DNA of 64,000 nt from Lachnospiraceae bacterium (GTDB lineage Bacteria > Bacillota > Clostridia > Lachnospirales > Lachnospiraceae): contig AP025576.1 in the NCBI GenBank assembly GCA_022845955.1, forward strand, positions 3,596,001-3,660,000, written 5' to 3'. The notes under the pieces are model-generated. The model made no database searches. It was not told the origin of the DNA and was given only the letters and a program-made list of their open reading frames with translations. Of this stretch, positions 45,551-53,195 are shown in pieces. The translations under genes were made by a program, and so were the position numbers. Position 1 is the stretch's first letter; each line of letters begins with the position of its first letter.

Positions 45551-46537
45551 CTATTCGTTGCCCGTGGTCAGATCCGCTTCCGTGGAATTCTCTGCTTCCG
45601 TGGAATTCTCTGTTTCCATGGGATTCTCCGCTTCCGTGGAATGCTCTGCTTCCATGGAATGCTCCGCTTCCATATCCTGCTGCTTTAACTCCATAATAAC
45701 CAGGACCTCCTGGATATGCTGAAAATCCACTGCCGGCGTAATGTAACCGAATTTGGTCATGTTGTTGGAGGATGTATTGATCGTGCTGATAAAACCAACA
45801 GGTATCCCCGGAAGATATTTACTGCTTATGTTTGAGGTGACTACCTTATCACCTTCTGAAACCTTATTTTCCTTATCGTAAAGCTGTTCAAAATGTATGA
45901 CTCCGCTGGACATAACGGATTGTAAATCGCCGGAGACCATCAGATTCCCGGAAGTGGAAAGAACCGTTCCATACAGATTGGAATTGTCGGCAATGATGGA
46001 AAGCACCCGGGAATAATTGGGGCCTACACTGATCACTCTTCCTGCCAGACCGCTGCCGGCAAGGACGTTCATGTCCACCTGTATGCCGTCGTCGGAGCCT
46101 TTATCTATAACAAAGGAATAAAACCAGTTGCTGGAATCACTTGCTATCACCCTGGCGCCGGTTTTTTCGTAATCCGATGTGGCTTTGTCAATATCGTAAA
46201 GCTCCCGGAGACTGGCAAGTTCATATTTATCCTGCTGGAGCTGGGCGTTTTCCATGGTAAGGGAATCCACCTGCTCCTTCAGCGCCTGATTTTCGGCGAG
46301 CACTTCCTTCAGCTGTCCCATTTCCTCCGCCCGGTCGTAGATATAACCTCCTACGGAAGCGATCCCCTTTTGGAAGGGAACCACCACGTATCCGGCCACC
46401 GCCCGAAGAGGGCCTTCAAACAAATCTGTTTTAAAGGTGACAAGCATCAGAAGGACACAAAGCCCTGACAAAAGCAAAAGCAGATATTTACTTGGCAGGG
46501 TGAATTTATTTCTTTTTTTCTTGATTACAGGACTCAT
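45551..46537 (-). CDS. mreC: Rod shape-determining protein MreC with 18-bp-repeat tail
   Basis: The 328-residue protein has one membrane helix (about 18-38), a coiled coil (about 70-110) and the MreC beta domain (GSGLAGRVISVGPNYSRVLSIIADNSN). It organises the elongasome outside the membrane. The last roughly 40 residues are six near-identical 18-bp units encoding (S/T)-M/T-EAE-H/N, absent from typical MreC, and highly acidic. It overlaps mreB by 4 bp. Confidence 0.94.
   Translation of the reverse strand: MSPVIKKKRNKFTLPSKYLLLLLSGLCVLLMLVTFKTDLFEGPLRAVAGYVVVPFQKGIASVGGYIYDRAEEMGQLKEVLAENQALKEQVDSLTMENAQLQQDKYELASLRELYDIDKATSDYEKTGARVIASDSSNWFYSFVIDKGSDDGIQVDMNVLAGSGLAGRVISVGPNYSRVLSIIADNSNLYGTVLSTSGNLMVSGDLQSVMSSGVIHFEQLYDKENKVSEGDKVVTSNISSKYLPGIPVGFISTINTSSNNMTKFGYITPAVDFQHIQEVLVIMELKQQDMEAEHSMEAEHSTEAENPMETENSTEAENSTEADLTTGNE
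45561..45678. repeat. 18-bp tandem repeats in the mreC 3' end
   Basis: Six tandem copies of an 18-bp unit close to CATGGAAGCGGAGCATTC (- strand) keep the mreC frame open. The same unit, 16 of 18 identical, occurs in the AraC gene at 5299-6201 in another reading frame. Confidence 0.85.
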
Positions 46538-47544
46538 TTACCCATCCCTTCAATCGCATAGGCAACTGATTTATAATTTTCTTCATTGAGAACCTTGGAA
46601 AGGCCGATCACAACGCTTTCCACCGGTCTGTCTGCCACATTTACGCGAAGTCCTGTGTTCTTCCCCAGCTTCTCCGCAAGATGGCTGATCTGGGACGCTC
46701 CGCCTGTCAGATAAATTCCATGACGGTATATATCCGCTCCCAGCTCCGGAGGCGTACGCTCCAGAATGACCTTTACACTGTCAATAATGGTATCAAAATG
46801 CTCTTCCAGACAGGATACCACCAATTCTGTGGGAATCGTACGTTCCACAGGAAGCCCTGTCACAATATCCCGGCCGAACACTTCCGCACCGGCACCGGCT
46901 TCTTCCAGCTCGGAAAGGGATTTCTTAATTCCTTCCGCGGTCTTGCCGCCGATGAGCAGACCGAACTCCTTGCGCACCGTGCTGCGGATTGCCTCGTCGA
47001 ATTTAAGGCCGCCGGTCTTAATCAGACGGCTCAAAACAATACCTCCCAGAGAAAGGATGGACACTTCCGTAGTATCATAGCCTACATTCACCACAAGCAC
47101 ACCCTGGGAATTTTTAACGTCAATATCGAGGCCCAGGCCGTCCGCCACCGCTTTTTCCACCACCATGATCTTACGGGCTTTCACGTTGGCATCACGGATC
47201 AGATCATAAAACGCACGTTTCTCCACCTCCGTGATATCCGTAGGCACCGCAATATAAAAATCAGCCGGTTTGATATTCCCTCCGGACATATCCGTAACAA
47301 AGAAACGGATCAGGGTTTCCATATTCTTGATATCCGCAATGACACCATTGCACAGAGGATAAGAAATATGGATGTTTCCGGGGGCTTTTTCGTACATCTC
47401 ATAGGCAGAATCCCCGTAAGCAAAGACTGTTTTCTTGTTCTGTACGGCTATCATGTTCTTTTCAATCATGATCTTATCATCCGCCGCACTGTAAATCTTA
47501 ATATTGCTCGTACCTAAATCGATTCCAAAAGCATTCGTAGACAA
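46534..47544 (-). CDS. mreB: MreB-like rod shape-determining actin homologue
   Basis: The 336-residue actin-fold protein has GIDLGTSNIKIY (phosphate 1), VEKAVADGLGLDIDV (connecting motif) and LTGGASQISHLAEKLG (adenosine motif). The phosphate-2 motif reads VNVGYDTTEVSIL instead of the usual DIGGGTTE: the Asp is Asn and two glycines are lost. It is the first gene of the mre block and overlaps mreC, so an elongasome role is likely. Nucleotide hydrolysis may be altered. Confidence 0.9.
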   Translation of the reverse strand: MSTNAFGIDLGTSNIKIYSAADDKIMIEKNMIAVQNKKTVFAYGDSAYEMYEKAPGNIHISYPLCNGVIADIKNMETLIRFFVTDMSGGNIKPADFYIAVPTDITEVEKRAFYDLIRDANVKARKIMVVEKAVADGLGLDIDVKNSQGVLVVNVGYDTTEVSILSLGGIVLSRLIKTGGLKFDEAIRSTVRKEFGLLIGGKTAEGIKKSLSELEEAGAGAEVFGRDIVTGLPVERTIPTELVVSCLEEHFDTIIDSVKVILERTPPELGADIYRHGIYLTGGASQISHLAEKLGKNTGLRVNVADRPVESVVIGLSKVLNEENYKSVAYAIEGMGK

Positions 47545-47561
47545 AATGATTTTCTCCTTCC

Positions 47562-48263
47562 TTATTTCAACAGGCCGGATTCCCTGAAGCTGACATAACA
47601 GTTATCCCCCACGATAATATGATCGATCAGCGGAAGCTGCATCATGCTGCAAAGCTCAGCCAGATGTTTTGTAATTTCAATATCCTGCCCGCTGGGCGAT
47701 GCGTCGCCGCTGGGATGATTGTGTATCAGCAGGATATGTACGGCGTGGTACTCAAGCGCCACCCGGAATACCTCCCGGGGGGAAACCAGGGAACAGTTCA
47801 CGGTTCCCCTGGATAATACCCGGTCACAGATCATGCGGTTCTTATTATCAGTCATAACAAGAATCACCTCTTCGGTTTCCAGATACCGCATCCTCTTCAT
47901 GTAATAGTCTGCCACAGTTTCCGGTTTGGTAAACTGCAATCTGTCACGGGTATCCGCCATGGACAGCCTTCTGGACAGTTCTATGATGCATTTGATTTTT
48001 ACCGCTTTGACCTGTCCGATGCCATTTACCTTGCACAGGTCAGCTACAGATAAATGCCGGATCCCCAGAAGCCCCTTATCCCTTCCCTTCGGGAGGGAAA
48101 GTATCTGCCTTGCTAGCTGCAGGGAACCCATACTCTTTGTGCCGGTCCGGATAATGATAGCCAGCAGTTCTGCTTCGGAAAGAGACTCCGGCCCTGTTGC
48201 AAGAAATTTTTCATAAGGCTTCATCTCTTCATAGCATGGTTCTTTTTCATTCTTTTGATTCAT
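47562..48263 (-). CDS. radC: RadC-family JAB/MPN-domain protein
   Basis: The 233-residue protein has helix-hairpin-helix segments (about 60-80) and the JAMM metal motif in HILLIHNHPSGDASPSGQD. Despite the name its role in repair is unsettled. It is immediately upstream of mreB, as in B. subtilis and many Firmicutes. The stop of radC is 17 bp before mreB. Confidence 0.95.
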   Translation of the reverse strand: MNQKNEKEPCYEEMKPYEKFLATGPESLSEAELLAIIIRTGTKSMGSLQLARQILSLPKGRDKGLLGIRHLSVADLCKVNGIGQVKAVKIKCIIELSRRLSMADTRDRLQFTKPETVADYYMKRMRYLETEEVILVMTDNKNRMICDRVLSRGTVNCSLVSPREVFRVALEYHAVHILLIHNHPSGDASPSGQDIEITKHLAELCSMMQLPLIDHIIVGDNCYVSFRESGLLK

Positions 48264-48330
48264 TATTTACCCCGTTTCTTCACGTATTCCGAACGCTCCT
48301 CACGGGTACCGCCGCCTGTATGTACACGTA

Positions 48331-48353
48331 AAAGCCGGCTTTATACCGGCCTT
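48331..48353 (-). terminator. Terminator after the DUF4321 gene
   Basis: On the - strand GCCGG pairs with CCGGC, with flanking AAG/CTT and a TTTT tail, beginning about 6 bp after the stop codon. Confidence 0.6.
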
Positions 48354-48358
48354 ACAGC

Positions 48359-48607
48359 TTATAGAATGCGGTAAATCAGCAATGCAACCACTATCCCCAG
48401 TATGCTTGCGATTGTAATTCTGATTGTCAGTGCAAAGGTGATACTCAGGATTCCGAAATCCAGGATAAGAGGGTTCGTCAGCCCAAAGGTCTGTCCAAAG
48501 TTCATAAAACTTGAAGGAAACAGGTTTCCGATAAAGCCGCCCAGTACAATCCCGGCCAGAACGAGTATCAGACAAGTCCATCCGTTTTTGCTTTTCATTT
48601 TCTTCAT
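48359..48607 (-). CDS. DUF4321-type small membrane protein
   Basis: The 82-residue protein has two hydrophobic segments (about 10-30 and 55-80) joined by FPSSFMNFGQTFGLTNPLILDFGILSITFALTI, the arrangement of DUF4321 proteins, which lie beside radC-mre genes in clostridia. AAGGA is upstream. The function is unknown. Confidence 0.75.
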   Translation of the reverse strand: MKKMKSKNGWTCLILVLAGIVLGGFIGNLFPSSFMNFGQTFGLTNPLILDFGILSITFALTIRITIASILGIVVALLIYRIL

Positions 48608-48750
48608 TCATTCATCCTTTGTATTTACTGCCATTACCTATATTAGCATACTTCCAAATCCATGTATAGAATCTAAAAGTAAAAAATTTCGCCCTATCCG
48701 ACAGCGATTGACACCTTCCTTCCGGAATCGGCAGGAGAAGATCTGTTTAA

Positions 48751-50043
48751 TTACGGCAATTGGACGGCTTTCGCCTCGACACAGTGCTGAAGGGATTTTA
48801 ATATGCCGAATTTTGCATGCGGCCAGGTCAGCCCTCCCTGGAAATACGCGGCATAAGGCGGTTTTAATGGCCCGTCCGCGCTCAGTTCAATGGAGGAGCC
48901 GGATACAAAAGCCCCTGCGGCCATAATCACCTGGCTGTCATAACCGGGCATATCCCAGGGTTCGGGCCTTACATAACTGTCAACCGGAGCCGCCTCCTGA
49001 ATCCCTTCGCAGAAAGCGATAAGCCCTTCCGGTGTTCCGAAGGTCACCGCCTGTATGATATCATGACGGCTTTCTTTTCCGTCCGGCACTACCCGGAGTC
49101 CCAGGCGTTCGTAAATATTGGCGGCAAAAACGGCTCCCTTCAGCGCACTGGCAGTGACGGTGGGCGCGAGGAAAAGACCCTGGTAAAACTGGGGCAGGAT
49201 TCCCAGGGAAGCACCTACTTCCTTTCCCAGCCCCGGTGAGGTAAGCCGGCAGGCCGCATTTTCCACGCATTCCTTTGTCCCCGCTATATATCCGCCGATG
49301 GGGGCAAGGCCGCCGCCCGGATTTTTAATCAGGGATCCCACACACATATCGGCTCCCACATCCGAAGGCTCCAGCCGTTCCACGAATTCCCCATAACAGT
49401 TATCCACCATACAGAAACAATCCGGTTTGCGTTCTTTGATAAACGAAATCAGCTCCCCGATACGCTGCACGGATAAAGTGGGCCTTGTCTGATACCCCTT
49501 AGAACGCTGTATGGTTACCACTCGGGTCCGCTCATTCAGGGCGCCGGCTATCTCTTCATAATCAAAACCGCCGTCAGGCAGCAAATCCACCTGCCGGTAG
49601 GTGATTCCATATTCTTTCAGGGATCCTCTGGAGGGGCGGATGCCAATAACCTCTTCCAGCGTATCATAGGGCTTCCCCACAGGGGAAAGCAGTTCATCTC
49701 CGGGACGGAGATTACTCATAAGCGCCAGGGCCAGGGCATGGGTTCCGCAGGTAATCTGCGGCCTGACCAGGGCGTCCTCTGTGTGAAATACGGCGGCATA
49801 AACCGATTCCAGCGTTTCCCTGCCCAAATCATTATACCCATATCCGGTAGTTCCCAGCAGACAGGCTTCGCTCACTTTATTTTCCTGCATGGCTTTGAGA
49901 ACCTTCATCTGGTTATATTCCGCCGTTTCATCAATATTGTGAAAACGCTCCTCCAGCTCCTCCAGTATCTGTTTGCCAAAATCGAATACCCGGCCGGATA
50001 TCCCCAGCTCCCGGTAAAAATCAGTTAAATTGCTTTCGTTCAT
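48751..50043 (-). CDS. Methionine gamma-lyase family PLP protein (YnbB-like)
   Basis: The 430-residue fold-type I PLP enzyme shows the Schiff-base Lys in VVTIQRSKGYQTRPTL, NPGGGLAPIGGYIAGT and CMVDNCYGEFVE. It belongs to the PF06838 family, annotated as methionine gamma-lyase or aluminium resistance proteins; the true substrate is uncertain. AAGGAG precedes the ATG. It follows miaA by 31 bp on the same strand, an arrangement seen in B. subtilis (near ynbB/miaA). Confidence 0.92.
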   Translation of the reverse strand: MNESNLTDFYRELGISGRVFDFGKQILEELEERFHNIDETAEYNQMKVLKAMQENKVSEACLLGTTGYGYNDLGRETLESVYAAVFHTEDALVRPQITCGTHALALALMSNLRPGDELLSPVGKPYDTLEEVIGIRPSRGSLKEYGITYRQVDLLPDGGFDYEEIAGALNERTRVVTIQRSKGYQTRPTLSVQRIGELISFIKERKPDCFCMVDNCYGEFVERLEPSDVGADMCVGSLIKNPGGGLAPIGGYIAGTKECVENAACRLTSPGLGKEVGASLGILPQFYQGLFLAPTVTASALKGAVFAANIYERLGLRVVPDGKESRHDIIQAVTFGTPEGLIAFCEGIQEAAPVDSYVRPEPWDMPGYDSQVIMAAGAFVSGSSIELSADGPLKPPYAAYFQGGLTWPHAKFGILKSLQHCVEAKAVQLP

Positions 50044-50074
50044 TGTATCTCCTTCTGTATATGTTCATCCGGTT

Positions 50075-51025
50075 TTACAGCAGAATCCGTCTTTCCCTGC
50101 ATTTCTCCAGCATGAAAAGAAGAAGTTCCTCTTCGGAAGGGAATTCCGGCTTTTCCAGCCAAATCACATCCCGTTCCCGCCGGAACCATGTCAGCTGCCT
50201 TTTTGCAAAATGGCGGGTGTCTCTCTTAATGAGATAAACGGCTCTTTCCAAATCATACTCTTCTTCCAGATATCCAAGTATTTCCTTATATCCCAACCCC
50301 TGCATAGAAACCATGTCCCTGCTGCAGCCGTGTTCCTTCAGCTGTTTCACTTCTTCCACAAGGCCTTCTTTGAGCATTTTGTCCACTCTTTTATCGATAC
50401 GGTCATAAATGGCCTCTCTTTTATCATCCAGGACAAAATAGCAGGCGTTATATGCGGCCTGCCTTTTTTTCTCCAGTTCATTATGCCGGGAGATCTTCTC
50501 TCCCGTCTGCATATAAAACTCCAGGGCACGGATCACCCGTTTTACATTGTGGGCATGGATCTGCTCCGCTGATTCCTTATCAACGGCGGCAAGCATTTTA
50601 TGAAGATATTCCGGCCCTTTTTCGGCAGCAGCCTGCTCCAGCTTCCTGCGGCAGGTGGTATCCCCGGGATTTTCCGTGAAATCAATATCATACAGCACCG
50701 ACTGGATATAGAAGCCGGTCCCTCCTGCAATGATGGGGATTCTTCCTCTGCTTCTGATATCCTTTATGGCTTTTTTCGCCTGCTGCTGAAAAACAACCAC
50801 ATTAAATTCTTCTTCCGGCTCCATAATATCAATCAGATGATGGGGGATCCCCAGCATTTCATGGCTCCGTATTTTAGCGGATCCGATATCCATATGCCGG
50901 TATACCTGCATGGAGTCCGCAGAAATAATTTCCCCGTCCACCCTTTGTGCCAGTTTCAGAGAGAGCGCTGTCTTTCCGACCGCAGTGGGGCCTGTCAGAA
51001 TGATGAGAGGCTCTTTTTCTTCCAT
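50075..51025 (-). CDS. miaA: tRNA dimethylallyltransferase
   Basis: The 316-residue enzyme adds the isopentenyl group to A37. It has the P-loop GPTAVGKT, ISADSMQVYRHMDIGSAK, GGTGFYIQS, and RDTRHFAKRQLTWFRRE at the end. Its product is the substrate of MiaB, encoded 10 kb away. It is 29 bp after mutL in the conserved mutS-mutL-miaA order. Confidence 0.97.
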   Translation of the reverse strand: MEEKEPLIILTGPTAVGKTALSLKLAQRVDGEIISADSMQVYRHMDIGSAKIRSHEMLGIPHHLIDIMEPEEEFNVVVFQQQAKKAIKDIRSRGRIPIIAGGTGFYIQSVLYDIDFTENPGDTTCRRKLEQAAAEKGPEYLHKMLAAVDKESAEQIHAHNVKRVIRALEFYMQTGEKISRHNELEKKRQAAYNACYFVLDDKREAIYDRIDKRVDKMLKEGLVEEVKQLKEHGCSRDMVSMQGLGYKEILGYLEEEYDLERAVYLIKRDTRHFAKRQLTWFRRERDVIWLEKPEFPSEEELLLFMLEKCRERRILL

Positions 51026-51054
51026 ATTTCCTTCTCCTACAGCAAGTGACGCTG

Positions 51055-53115
51055 TTAAACGATTCTCTTAAATTTCCGTTCCAGCTCATATTTGCTCATG
51101 GTAATGATAGTGGGTCTGCCATGAGGGCAATGATATGGATTTTCCAGCTTCAAAAGCTGATCAAGCAGCGCTTCCATCTCCCTGCAGGTCATGGTATGGT
51201 TTCCCTTCACTGCGGATTTGCATGCCATGGAAGCCAGCTTTTCCGCAATAACGGCAGGCGCTCCATGAGGCGGCTCCTCCTCCAGTTCATCCAGAATGGC
51301 TTCCAAAAAATCCTTTTCGTAATGACCGTATAAATCACAGGGGACCGAGCGGACCGTAAAGGCGTTTCCTCCGAAATCTTCTATTTCAAAGCCCAGTTCT
51401 GCAAAATAAGAGGCATACCGTTCCAGCAGATGCGCTTCCCTGGCAGAGAGGTTCAGTACAAGGGGAGGGGTGAGCATCTGGCTGTCCACCGCACCATTTT
51501 TCATTTTGCTTACGAGTGCTTCGTACTTCACCTTTTCATGAGCCGCATGCTGATCGATAAAAAGCAGCTTGTCTTCATACTGCGCCAGCCAATAGGTGTC
51601 AAAAACCTGTCCCAGGATCCGGTAGCTTTGTACCGCCTCCTTTGTCAGAAGCTTTTCCTCAAAAAGCTCCATCTGTCTGGTTTCCTGCACCTGGTATACT
51701 CCCTCCTCTTCCCGGAGCATCTGGCTTAAGCGGCGGGTTTCAAAGGGCTGAGGGGCCTCCGGCCGGGTTCGCGGAGGATGGACCTTTCCCCCGGCGCTTC
51801 CGGCGGTGTCCCCACCGACAATCCGTTGTGCGGCAGTGCTTTTTTCTTCGGGAACAGGCGCCGCCATTTTGTCCGCCGGCCGTGGGATACCGGATTCTGC
51901 TGTCCGTGTTTCTGCTGTCCGTGTTTCCTTTTCAGAGGCAGGTGCCGGTTCCTTTTCAGGGGGAGCTGACACTTTATCTTCCGGCCGGGAGATCAGGCTC
52001 TCTTCTATCCGCTGCCGATTGTCCTGCAAGGAAGAAGGGGCTTCTGTTTTTTCCTCCTTAGCAGCCGGCTTCTGTACAACGGCGGGCCGTGCCGGTTTTT
52101 CTTCCAATGTGACGTCCGGTATCATTTCCCTGCGTCTGAGGGCACCCCTTATCTGTTCTTCCAGGAAAGCATACAGGCCCGGCTGATCGTGAAAACGGAT
52201 TTCCATCTTGGACGGATGGACATTTACGTCTATCCGATCCGGATCAATGGTGAAATGAAGAAGGGCAAAGGGGAATTTATGCTGCATCAGATACGCCTTA
52301 TACCCTGCCTCCAGCCCCTTGGATAACAGGGGGCTTTTGATGTAACGGCCGTTTACAAAGAAAAATTCAAAATTCCTGTTGGATCGTACGACGGACGGGC
52401 TTCCGAGAAAGCCCTGGATTTCCAGGCCCTCCGCAGAAGCGGAGAAAGGAATCAGCTCCTTTATGATTTCCCTTCCATATATCCGATACAGGATTTCCTT
52501 TATATCCCCGTTACCCGAGGTATGGAAGCGGACCTGCCCATTCATTATGAACTGGAAGGCCACATCCGGGCGGGAAAGTGCCATATGCTCCATCAGATCG
52601 GAAATATAGCTGCCCTCTGTGGCAGAAGATTTCAGGAATTTTTTCCGGACAGGCGTATTGAAAAAGAGTTCCCGGACAATTATCGTTGTCCCTTCCGGCG
52701 CACCCACTTCGGAGAATTCCCGTTCTTTTTCCCCCTCCAGACGGTAATGGATCCCCGTTAATTCCTCTTTGGTTTTGGTTATCAGTTCCACCATGGAAAC
52801 TGCCGCTATACTGGAAAGAGCCTCACCGCGGAAGCCCAGGCTTTTCACCTGATACAAATCCTCCACCGAACGGATCTTACTGGTGGCATGACGGAAAAAA
52901 GCCTTCCGCACCTGTTTCTTATCGATCCCTCCGCCGTTATCCGTCACACGGATGAAGGAGCAGCCCCCTTCCTTTATTTCAACAGTCACTGCTCGGGCGC
53001 CCGCATCCATGGCATTTTCCACCAGCTCCTTCACAACGCTGGAGGGACGTTCCACCACTTCGCCGGCGGCAATTTTATCAATGGTACTGCTGTCCAGCAG
53101 CATGATTTCCGCCAT
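51055..53115 (-). CDS. mutL: DNA mismatch repair protein MutL
   Basis: The 686-residue GHKL ATPase has an N-terminal domain with IAAGEVVERPSSVVKELVENAMDAGA, DNGGGI and GFRGEAL. A Pro/Glu-rich linker (about 335-480) and a C-terminal dimerisation domain follow. DQHAAHEKVKYEAL and ACKSAVKGNHTMTCREMEALL with CPHGRP are the endonuclease metal motifs of Gram-positive MutL, so it nicks DNA itself. The start follows GGAAAGGAAG. It is 80 bp after mutS. Confidence 0.97.
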   Translation of the reverse strand: MAEIMLLDSSTIDKIAAGEVVERPSSVVKELVENAMDAGARAVTVEIKEGGCSFIRVTDNGGGIDKKQVRKAFFRHATSKIRSVEDLYQVKSLGFRGEALSSIAAVSMVELITKTKEELTGIHYRLEGEKEREFSEVGAPEGTTIIVRELFFNTPVRKKFLKSSATEGSYISDLMEHMALSRPDVAFQFIMNGQVRFHTSGNGDIKEILYRIYGREIIKELIPFSASAEGLEIQGFLGSPSVVRSNRNFEFFFVNGRYIKSPLLSKGLEAGYKAYLMQHKFPFALLHFTIDPDRIDVNVHPSKMEIRFHDQPGLYAFLEEQIRGALRRREMIPDVTLEEKPARPAVVQKPAAKEEKTEAPSSLQDNRQRIEESLISRPEDKVSAPPEKEPAPASEKETRTAETRTAESGIPRPADKMAAPVPEEKSTAAQRIVGGDTAGSAGGKVHPPRTRPEAPQPFETRRLSQMLREEEGVYQVQETRQMELFEEKLLTKEAVQSYRILGQVFDTYWLAQYEDKLLFIDQHAAHEKVKYEALVSKMKNGAVDSQMLTPPLVLNLSAREAHLLERYASYFAELGFEIEDFGGNAFTVRSVPCDLYGHYEKDFLEAILDELEEEPPHGAPAVIAEKLASMACKSAVKGNHTMTCREMEALLDQLLKLENPYHCPHGRPTIITMSKYELERKFKRIV

Positions 53116-53195
53116 ATTCCGCTTCCTTTCCGGTCAATCACCTGTCAATTCTCAGGAACTGATTCAAAATAACTGGTACCATTTACGGCAGTTCC

